Assembly: GCA_911728455.2 (NCBI GenBank)
Contig: OU452222.1
Span: forward strand, 24,852,923 to 24,916,922
Source of the DNA: Marthasterias glacialis
Lineage: Eukaryota > Echinodermata > Asteroidea > Forcipulatida > Asteriidae
DNA: 64,000 nucleotides
Direction: 5' to 3'
A program made the position numbers and the translations under genes. Shown here in pieces: positions 24,601-36,600 of the stretch. Within the stretch, counting starts at the first letter, position 1, and each line of letters begins with the position of its first letter. Below the pieces are notes generated by a model. That model searched no databases. It had not been told where the DNA came from and worked only from the letters and a program-made list of their open reading frames with translations.

Positions 24601-27600
24601 TATTTTTAGCTATTCCGACCAATTAGATAGAGAAGGTATTGTTTCTGTTAAGATTTGTATTGATTTATTATTATAATAATTATTATTGTTGTTGTTATTG
24701 TCTTTTTTAAACTTGTTATTATGACTTTCCCCAAATTTCCCCTATGACTTTTAAGTCATGTGACTTTTCTTAAAGGCATTATGTCAAATTTAGCAATATA
24801 AAAGAGTAGTCAAATGACATACCATATAAGAGCTTATGACTTGACTTAGTTTTTCATTGTCATTATATTAACATTCTTAACTGTGACAGCGATGTGAATA
24901 TTCAATTAATAAATCTTGAATCCAACATATCTCAAAAAGTATACGTCCGATCCTCAAACTTTTTTTTCAGTTATAGACTCTTTTTGTGCGGTAATTTTAC
25001 ATTTGAGCATATTTATGTCTTTTCGACGTCATTTATGGCACGTGTTGTATCTTGTTACAAAAGACATGGCTTTAAAAGTGTCACAATTTGGTTGGTTTAA
25101 AAACACACCTTTTCAAAATAACTTCAATTTTAGTTCTACATACTACATAGATCAGTTAGACAACAACAATGCTTATTATTTAAAAAGTTGTCCACGCCAA
25201 TGAAACTAATAATGTATTTCCACTATAACTAACCATTACATTAATACTCAGTAAATTTGGGAGCGCATCATGCTTGCGCCGATTCGCGACTTCAATCGCA
25301 TATACATTGAACGTGTGGGAGCAACAATGTTTATTTTCGACGTTAACACAATGTGTTTTTATCGCCACAATTCCACGTAAATATGCAGTGTTTTTTAACT
25401 TAACGATGTGTTAGCTGATGTTAGTGTTGCTTTCAATGACTAAATATTTTGACGTTACATACATTACAGCGCCCTCTTTCAACTCGTCTCAATTTTACCA
25501 TAAAGGTCACAATCCTTGTATTTTTAGGCTTTTGTTCGAATACATTACCTGGGGATGAATAAAAGTTGTACCACTTTGTGTGTACGAACAAAATGGCAAG
25601 TACGGGAAACATGTTAACGTCACCATGGCGTCATCATGTATCAAATTTCGTTAATTCAAATTTTATTGTTAAACAAACCTGCCGAACCACTTATTACTGA
25701 GTCGTAATTGTGCCGTTTTGTAGATTACAAAACATGTGACATGTTTATTTATATTATAATATTCCATTTTGACCATTCCTTCCGGTCCAAACAGGTAGTT
25801 TTAAACTTAAAAAAAAATAGTATCTTCTCATCGACGTGTCGTAGAGTCATAATCATTATGCCATTTTGGAGCTTAGGACACATGTGACATTCAAAAAAAA
25901 TTACGTCACTTTGACCTTTCCTTTCGGTTGAAATGGAAGGTTCTAAACTTAAACAAACATATCTCCTGAACGTGGTGTATATTCCGATTCCTTAACAGTT
26001 TGCTTAGGATGCTCAGAGGTAGTAGCAAAGGTGTGTTATCTAGACCAAGAACAAGACCAGCAGGGTAGACTCCGATGGGTACAACCAGCAGAAAGAGTCG
26101 GCCGTTGCGCTTGTACGAGCCTCAGGCCTGGTGGTGTCAACATGATGAGACCACATCGACATGAGGAACCACAGTACACCGACAATCCAATGTTTACAGA
26201 CAATGTACAAGAAATTAAGAAATATTATAACTGCCCAGGTAAACATAATCCATCAAATGTGAATTATATTCTCCTTTGATGAACAATGGCCATGTTTTAG
26301 GCAACGAAGTCGTACTTCTAAGTTTCAAGTTTGCCTCTTTGGTTGATAAGACGTTTTATTTGTATTTATTTTTTTCATATCCCTTCCTTTTCTCTCCCCT
26401 CTCTTTTTCTGTCTCTCTTCCTCTTTCTTCATAATAATTGTTGGTGAAATTATTTCATAAACTCAATGAATGGATAATCAGTCTTCTATATAAATATGTT
26501 GTTTTAGGTGCGTTTTTAGGAAATTTAACAGCTTGTGCACCATAATGGTTGAACAATAATAACGTCAATTTACATTATTTGCGATCACTTTATTTCTTAG
26601 CGGACAAGATACATCCTGAAATAACCTGCCATTTTGCGATTATCAATATAACATTCTCGTCATGTTCTTCCCATAGCAAAGTAACTTAAGCGTTTTCTTT
26701 TCACCTGAACATTTCATTTCAAAAGAAGTTCGATATTCATCTCAATAAAAAGATAGTACTATGCAAACAGTATGTTTACACGACAGACGTCATTTTATTT
26801 CAACTAGATAGCATCCCTCCTTCTATAACCTGCCCTCCAACGATCATCAAGAAGGTCAACAGTAATGTTAACAGTGAAATGATCTCATGGACCTCCCCTA
26901 CTGCTACTGACAACTCTGGAGTGCCACCTAAAGTCACCCTGGTATCAGATTCACAACTTGGTCCTGGCTCAACATTTGCAATCGGCAACTACGTCATCAT
27001 CTACGAAGCGACAGACGGAGCTGGAAACCCAGCAAGATGCAAATTTAACATTTCAGTGGGTGAGATATTTCGTTATTTTACCTCATTACCACTGACCCAC
27101 TACGGAGTCAACAGTATGGAAATAAAGCAGTTTGTTTGTAATATCGGAAATCTTTTGGGAATAATGTAAAACAGAAGAAACACGATTATATATCGGCAAA
27201 CACAAGCACATTCTGCGTGTGTTTTTTGTCACTGCAGTTCCGTGATTTTGTTTATTTATTTCTTTTTTTTTCAATTCCATTACACATCCAATAACGCAAG
27301 TACCAATAACCTATTGTTTGGTATTTCAGTGGATGCATTCAGTCCCTCATTCACCAGTTGTCCTAAAGACATAACTAAGATCACATCCGATGGGACCAGC
27401 TCTGTGGTTGTTGAATGGGATGAGCCAACAGCAACAGACAACTCTGGGGTTCAACCTACTGTAGTGAAGGAGACACCAGACAATGGTTCTAACTTCACCA
27501 AGGGAACTCATATCGTCACTTATAGAGCCACGGATGCAGCTGGGAATTCACAAATTTGTACTTTCATCATCTACATCATACAACAAGGTACAACATTTGT

Positions 27601-30600
27601 TTTAGGCCTTTTTCTGCCGAATGTCGTTGCATAAAAAACAATGTTTAACATGTTCTACTTACTAGAGGAATTTCGTTGTTATGACGCCCATTTAAAAGAT
27701 CGAATGAAAATTGCTGGTATCTTCCAAAGATTTATCGGTAAGTTGTATTTTTCATTTTTTTTCCCTATATCTTTCTCAACCGTTTATATTAGCTGTCACA
27801 ATGAACTTGGTTTTATTTTATCATTTAGAATTTGTGTCTTTATATGGAGTATCTGCATGGCAAAGTACTAACTGGACATTCACTGCTGAGGCAGCCTTTG
27901 ATGGCAATATTCATACGTGCTCAATAACAGGTAAATTCTGAAAATATACTTGTAATCAAGTTACTTTATTTTTGGGGGGTTAAAACGAATGAGGAGAATA
28001 ATTAAATGTCATTATTTTCGTCTGATTTTCTTTGAATTTGTTGGTTTATTTGGGGATGTACAAGCTTAGAAACGTCTCTTCTTTCGTCTACACTCAATCC
28101 TATCAGCGAAATAATTACTTTTTTCCCCTCGGTTGATATTCTTTGTGAACCTGCACGTTTGATTTGAGGGTATAAAGCGCCAAATGCTTGGCTAAAGACG
28201 TAGATCAAATGATTGCTTTTATTTATGAGTTTACTTAATATTTATTATTTTCTTTTTCGTGTTTTATTTTTTTGTCTTCAAATTTTGCCTCTCAAGATCG
28301 TGGTGATGTACATCCGTGGTGGCGAGTGGCTCTGGGTGATGAGCACTGTTTGGTTAGAATCACCGTAACACCCAGACGAAACTTGGGTAATGACTGATCG
28401 GATTCAAAATATGTTTTTTTCTCCATTTATGGGATCATCGTCAAGGGTTGTATTTGTTACCCGATATGGACAAAACAAAGTCCAATATATTTAATATACA
28501 CTAAATTCCAAAAGGGCACTTGATATTCACGTGATCTTTTTTTATTTATTATAATTTCTTTTTATTGTGTTTCTTGTTTACCATGCATATTGACCTAAAG
28601 AAGATGAAACTAACATGTTCAAAAGAAAACAAATCTTGGTAACGAAAGACTTTTGACTCACCAAAAAAGCAAAACAAAAAACAAAAAAGGGAATTTGATT
28701 AATGGTACTTAAGTAGCCCATGATATACGATTGGTGTAAACAAAAGGTTGTCATGGTAATAGTATACACCAATCTCCTTTCAAAAGGTTGTCTGTATGGT
28801 TATGACTACAAATTAAGAAAACAAATACTCTCAGCGTTAAAATGTATCAGTAAATTAATGACGAGGGTGTCTGTTCCTGAAACAGTTACTTTAGGATATT
28901 GACTTATAATACACTCTGTGACCGAAGGTACACTCTAACTGTAACTCTAACTATGTCTATGCTTGTGTTTTTATTTATTTGTGCCTGCAAAAGAACAAAG
29001 ATTCGTTAGTGTAGTGGCACGTGCTGGTCTGAGCTCAAGGTATACTGATAACCAGCAGTGCGGGTTACCAGCTTCAGAGCAGTCAGTCCAAAACGGGCCG
29101 GTCCAATTCATGTGTGATCCACCGTTGCTGGCGACGTATGTTCATCTGGAGAAAGATTCTACTGACCCTGCTACTACCAGTGTATTCTTGGAGATTGCTA
29201 AGATAACAGTTGAAGAGTACAGTGACTTCATATTGGAGTGTGTCGTGCATGAAGGTAAAATATACTTAAAATTTATTAATCTTGGGTATATATTCTGTGT
29301 AAATCCACATAAAAAGCCTGAGGCCATTCGTTGTGCGTATCCCCCCAACTGCCGTTAATCATTTTGTTATGCTGATTTCTCCATTACTCGTGAATTTTCT
29401 GGATGTGACTGTAGCTAAATTCCTTAATGGCATTGTGACAGATGTATATAGCAAGCCCACCGACACCCACCAATATCTTCTCCCTGACAGCTTGGCGCCA
29501 CCCAAGCCACTGTAAAGAGGCAATTGCCTATAGTCAGGCCTTGCGTATAAGACGTATCTGCTCCACAGATACTCCGTACAAAAGGCGTTCATGTTATCTA
29601 AAGGCACCACCTTGTTGCCTTGGGCCATAGCAAACGAAGGGTCCAACTTGCCACCAACAGAGCCTTTGGCATACCTCGCCATACTTTGTTGGCCAATGTG
29701 GGTACCAAGAGAACCCCGACCAATAGAGTTATACTCTGGTTGCTACTCTCCATTCAAACTACCTAAGCTGATATCTATCCTCAGTGACAACACGAATATC
29801 ATTCACTCCTCTTACATGTTACGTTCAGCAATTCCTGTGCGCCCCATGCCATTGCCATGGTCGCCTTCCGTCGCCCCCAGAACCCGGGAGACATTGTAGT
29901 GAGGGCTAAACTCACACCAGGTACAGGCCAAGATCCCTCCTCACAAGACAAACAAAGTTGCCATAACTGCACCCGCTCTCATTGTAAAACAACTTTATAA
30001 TATCAATCCCAAAGAGCAAGTTAAAAGGCACAGCACCGGCTTTGCTTACAATATTAAGACCAGCTCTCAAAGTGACACATACAATGTAGTAATATCTTGT
30101 AAGAGATGTGGGAGAGACAAAGAACAAACTCAGTCTTCGCTTTGCGAACCATGTCTCTTTCATAAAGACCAAGAAACATTACCCAGTATCTATCAACTTC
30201 AATAGCCCTAATCATAGTGTCAAAGATGTGGAACTCACTGTTAATGAGGCCTGCGACGGCGATGACCCACACCGCAGACTCAGCGAATCGCACTGTACTC
30301 ACCTACTTCGAACAGTCCAACCATTCGGGCTTAACATAAACACAGGTGTCCAATAGTTTTCCATTTCTCATTGTTTCTATTTACATGCTGCATTTATCTA
30401 CATGCATTTCTGTTTTGTTTTATATATTTCGTCCTTTACAACGATCTTTACTATTTGCTTATTCTGGTTCTGCCTTTTTCAGGGACTGCTATGCAGTCAC
30501 CAGTTTATTACCCTGTTTACTCCTTTTTCATACTTCTGCTTTTATATTCTCACCATCTACCGATTCCATTATGGCATTTAATTTATACACTATTTCTTTT

Positions 30601-33600
30601 CGTGTCTATACTTAGGGAGCTGACCCCTTATACCTTAACACCTTTATCTAATTGGTTAATCCTGTCCTTTCATTCTAGCCTCATCGCCCATGATGCAGCT
30701 TGCCCTATTGTTCGGCTCATGAACCTCCCTTGTGTACTACAGAGCATTGGCCATCCCTTTTTCAAAACTGCTGTAATTTGATTGGTCATCAGCAATCCAT
30801 TTGTCTGTAATCTATTCACTTTGACGGGCTATCTTTTCCTCGCATATTTCTGGATTCCTTCCCACAATTTTACTCCCCCTTTTCTATAAATGAATATTTT
30901 TTTATGTTTGTACTAGTTTTATATGTTTTGATTTGGTGTACATAAAGTCATTGGATGTTTGTTATATACTTTTGTGATTTTATAACAGTGACTACACTTC
31001 AAGCTACCAGCAACTCGGGGCAAGCTTCTGAATTATCTTTATCTGGTAGGACCATATTATCGTAAATATTGTTTACTCAAATGAAACAAACGACCTATTA
31101 AAGACGCTAGATCGGATTCGCTCCCAATATGACACAAAACTTAAGATTTAGTTTTTGAATAGCCATTGATTCGAAAAATGCGTAAGAGTGTTGCAATGAT
31201 AGGTAGTTAATTAAAATATTATGAATAACTGTCGGAATTCACACTCGTGAGTTTTCCCACATGCGGGGTTTTCCTCCCACATCTGAAAACCATAATTTCT
31301 TCTCGTTTCCTTGTTATCCTGTTTTGTGTGCTTGCGCTGTCGATTATGTGTGAAACGAACATAAAAAGTATTGTTATATTCCAACACTGTGCATTCCGGA
31401 TAATTCCTGTTTTGTGTGCTTGCGCTGTCGATTATGTGTGAAACGAACATAAAAAGTATTGTTATATTCCAACACTGTGCATTCCGGATAATTCCGAGTA
31501 AATGGTGTACCACTCAAACGGGAAACTGCGGGTGTATATGTCATACAATTAAGCAGGCTGTAACTGCGTTACTTACATTGAAATTCTTAAATTTTCTTGA
31601 ATTTTCAAACGCGACGACAACATTTAATTCAAATTATATTTCTTTAGTTCACTGCCCTGTTTGTTTCAAAAATCAAATTCCGTTGCTAGAAATGTGTTTT
31701 CCGTGAGAATGTTTTCTGTCTTTGTCTCACAAAGCCTTGATGCATTTTATTTATTTATTTTTTAATTTATTTATTTTATTTTATTTTATAGATATATCCC
31801 CATGTTGTTTCTTCATCAGCTTTTACAACAAATGATATTTAGTTGGAAGGCGTTTTACCATCAATTGTGGCAATATGTTTCAAAAGATATGTTGATTACA
31901 AAAACTAGAAGCAAACAATATTTTCCTGTCGGGTGTGTTTTTATTTTATTTTATTTTTTTTTATAAAAACGTACCGCCTTCGACCCTATTCATTGTGTTA
32001 ACAACGTGGTTAACCCTTTGCACAGACTGACTATTGTCACAATATTATAATTTCTCCTTCCATTCACAGAGATCCCTCTCCTCGGGAAAAATGCCTCTCA
32101 GAGTTCAACTTATCCTGACGCATTCCCTGCGAAGAATGCAATAGATGCTGATGTAGGCACTCTCTCTGTTACCGGTAAGAGACAACAGTAAATCCACATA
32201 AAGAGGGACAGAGAGTTACAATGTAATTGTCATCATGCTGATTCATTGGTACAGTCAATGTTAGTCAATCATTCAACCCTTGTAAAAAAGTTGAAATGTA
32301 ACAAAGAAAAGAAGATTTGAACATCAAATTTATTTATACTAAATAAAAAGAAGACAAAAAAACTACCTATCATGATATTGGTGAACATTATCATCATTTA
32401 TCATAGCCCTCTTTTTCTCCCCCCCCCCCCTCCCAGCTTTTGCTTCTTGACAGGTTTTTTTCCCCTTCTGTCTTTGCTAAATACTGGTTAGGTTTACGAG
32501 TAACAGCCACGCAAATTAAACACCTTTTTTTTAAACCCACTTTACGAAACGTCGAGACTCTACTAACTTACATCAATTCTTCTCGGAACCAACACCTCCA
32601 CAGCATAGATTTAAATCACAAGGTTGTTACCTACGGAAGCCCATTAATTCCACATTACGTTTCTCTTTCACGCGGTAGTGTTTTTTTCTCTGACACCCGG
32701 TAGTTTTCTCTTAGCCATGTTGTAAAGTGGCGGTCTAAAGATGAACTTAACTGTTTAGTGCGATGCCAGTGGTTTTGGCCTAGGAGCAGCCCTATACTGC
32801 AGAACGGCCATCCCATAGCATATGCATGCAGAACACTGACAGACACTGAAAAACGTTATGCATCATTGAAAAAGAGATGCTGACAGTAGTTTCAGCGATG
32901 GAGTGTTTTCACCACACCACCCTTGGACGTTTCACCCGTGTGATCAGTGATCATAAGCTTCTTGAAATGATCGCCAAGAAAAATATTTTGAAGGCACCTA
33001 CGCGCATCCAAGGCGTGCTCCTACGCCTTCAAAAGTTTGACTTTGCAACCACTTACTGTCCGGGTAAGAAAATTTACTCAGCCGGATCGCGTGCAGTTGG
33101 TGAACGCCAGCCACCCAAAGCCAAGGAGGTTTTGAGAAAGTGAATATGGTCTTTTACTTACCTACACGCGAAGAGACTTGCTCAAATACAAAGCGAGACG
33201 GCAGAGGGATCAAAACTTGCAGGTCCCCAAGCAAACCATCACAAAAGGTAGGCCAGAGTGTATGTCGGCACATGTCAAGTAAGTCGCTCGATGCAGAAAC
33301 GGCAACAAAAGGAGAGTTTAATTCCCCACGATATCCCATCGAACAAATCGGAACTAACCTCTTCTCGCTAAATGACAACGACTATTGATCACAGTGGATT
33401 ACTATAGCAACTTCTCGGAAGTTGACAATCTCCCAGACACAGACAGTGCCACCGTCATTCGCAAATTCAAGGGACAATTCGCTCGCTATGGCACTCAAAC
33501 GTAGCTCGTGAGTGACAACGGACCACAATTCACTTCAACGCTATTCAGCCAATTCTCAAAGAAATGGGATTTTGAACACCTTTTCTGTAGCCCGGAAAAC

Positions 33601-36600
33601 AGTAAAGTCAACGGCACAGCTGAGACAGCAGTGAAGACAGGAAAACTACTCCTCGCCTAGAGTTGTGATACCTCTTCATAAGAACACTGTATAAGTGCCT
33701 GGATTATTATTGATAGTATTATCCAACTTTTGTGTCGATAGATCTCGATATGGTCTGTATGGCGATATGGTGGAGTAGGATATCTTGATCTGAAGCTCAA
33801 TCTGAAGCGTCAATCTTTATGTGTAACTTTCAGCTCGACCGAGAATGGAGTAGTGCATTCAAATACGCGTATTTAAGTTAGTATTCAAGAATTTGTTATG
33901 TAATAAGGCGCGCTCTTATGAGCGTGTTGCACCTGTCGTTCGATAACAAAATGAATATTCAACAACTGTTGGGTTGAGGATCTCTTGAGTTGCATTAAAA
34001 AGAACGAAACTAACAAATCTGCCTTGCCATGGACCGATCCATTAAGCACCTGCCCCATAAGTGTTGACCAATCACAACATTGGGTACGCCACCGAAAGTC
34101 CGACAAAAGTCCGACACGATAGTTGGAAAATGTAAACATGCGTGCGCGAACTTGTGGGGCGCGCGTTCATGTCGTGCAGTGTGGCGCTTAAGAGACGCAC
34201 ATTGTGCTGCCCACGTGTACAGTGGTGATTTAGCCAATGCTGGGATTGGTCAATAGGTTTAGGGGCGGGGCTTAATGGATCGGTCTATTAGCCATTTCAT
34301 CTATGATTGTTAATTTATGTTAATGTATCTTTTTAGGTTATATGGATCCACATCCGTGGTGGCTAATGGACTTGGTAAACGAACACTGCTTGGGCACCAT
34401 TACTTTTTCAACCAAAATTGGTAAGTTTGTATTGATTGGTTGGTAACTACTGAATGCCCTTGCTGGGAATCTTTTTTTTTAATGCGACTGGGGACACCCC
34501 CTCACCCGGAATTGGTTGTCAGTAACCTGTATTAAAGAATGTATCTATATTGATATGCCCGTGCTGCATACTCGAAAGGGGTTGGAAAGGAACAAAAAAC
34601 ATTTAAACCCCAAAATGAAAACGGGCGGTACAAGTCAAAGACGTTTTGGTATTTTGTATAAAAGCGCAAATTCAGCTGCGAATGGTTGATATTGCAGACT
34701 GATTTTTTTTACGGATTGGGAATTAAATGTTACTTGTTTTAACATTAATTTATTGTATTAGTTTATTTTACTGGTTGGTCGGTCGGTCGGTCGGTCGATC
34801 AGTTTTTATTTATTTATTTACTTTTTTTTTAAGCAGTTGATTTATGTAAACCAATTTTCCTTGATTCAAGGATACCAAACCACCAATGTAAAGGTACGAG
34901 CTGGTTTAAGTTCAAACTTCACAGACAACCAACAGTGCGACTCACCAGTCACCATGGCACAGTCTGCTGATATGACAGTAGTTGCCTTCATGTGTGACCC
35001 GCCAGTGAAAGCGAGGTATATCAGCCTCGATAAAGAACCATTGAATCCCGGTGTTACCGACGAATATCTGCGATTAATTGAGGTAGAGGTGCACAAACAA
35101 AGCCCTTTGGAATGTCCAAGTTATCAAGGTACAATATTCACAAAGTCATGTGCTTAATCATTACATTAACCTGCATTACATTATAATCATATGCTGTGGT
35201 TAATATTGGCAAATTCTCACTTTAGCCGTCGTCACTGGATGGATCTCAATTCAATCGATTGTTTTTCTTAAACTTAACGGTTTTGAACATTCCATCTTTC
35301 CAGACGTTAGTTATGTTGTTCTTCTATAGTCGGCGACTTTTATACGCAGCAACCCTTTGTTAATACGGTGACGAGCATAAAAAAGAAGTTTGAATGAATT
35401 TCAGATAGGAATTTAACGTTGTGTGTCTTCTTTCATGTGATGATTTTACTCTTAGTTGTCCCTGTCTTCGAGGAAAAAGCATCTCAGAGTAGGTCTGTTC
35501 CAAACAGACACCCAGCAGGCAACGCTGTAGACGGCGACAGAAATACGTTCTCTCTCACTGGTAAAAACATAGTTCTGTTTACACTTATCGTTCTGTTAAT
35601 GTCAATGAAGATGAAGGAATATTATGGAAATCCCAACTGTTTTGGGGGACTTTCTACGAAGCTACAGAGTATAATTCCATCTCGTTTTGCGTTCAGGAAG
35701 TTGTATTGGTCAGTTCATTCAATAAAATGAGTCGACATTGCGCAAACAAATCTGTCTTGTTAAATGGATAAGATTCATGGCATCTTTGAACACTTTTGGA
35801 GCGGGGGATTAGGAACGCCTCGGCCGCATTGTCAACGGGTGTCTGAACACAGTTTGCCTAATATTAGACTAGTTCGTAAAAGGCAATTATGCCAGCAAAA
35901 ATGATCGAACATATCTCAAATAGCATGCACACTTATTTCTTTTGGATTTATGTAAATTAAACTAAAAATGTTGTTAAGTAAAATGCGTTTGAATTTTGGA
36001 AACAATCGGGGCGGTAATGAGGTGAAGCCCTTAGTTTTAGTGTCTTTACGGTTTCCAAATTCAAAGGGGAGGATAGGTTTCAAGGAAAACCCAAGGAGAT
36101 GCCGCTCAAAAGATAACAAAGAAAGGCCACGACTCTACCAACGAGTATCTTTGTTCTTAGTATTTTGGTTTTTGCCCACTGTTTAATTATTATTTTCGGG
36201 GTGCTTTATACACCAATCCGAGTAGAGCTCATTTATGGTGTTTTACACCACCGCAATCGGGGCCTCTGCGTGCATGTACCAATCAGCGTAAATTATTCAC
36301 AGTGCGTGTGCCCTGACGCGCGCGTGCGGCGACCAAAGTTGTGGTGGTGTAAACGCCCATGAACAAGCTGCTCAGATTATATGTACCGATCAGCATGGGG
36401 ATTAACAGTGCGTTTGCGTCCACGCATGCGTTTGGCGGTCAGAGTGTAAACGCCCAAGAACGAGCAGCACGGATTAGTATAATGGAGACCCAGTTAGGTT
36501 ATCTCTTCATTTCTAAGTAATTTTTTTAAAGAATTATCAAGGTGCTCACTACTTGTCTCAACAATAAACTATAACTCTTAACCACTGTTGTTTTGTGCTT

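Noticed and set aside
24894-25203. Frames of 68 and 95 codons at the end of right intron 1
   Set aside because: Match the style of dispersed 'atatctcaaaaagtat' repeats rather than a gene.
30371-30781. 136-codon hydrophobic reading frame
   Set aside because: Lies in the probable 3' non-coding part of the Penelope-like element; T-rich DNA gives hydrophobic residues by chance.
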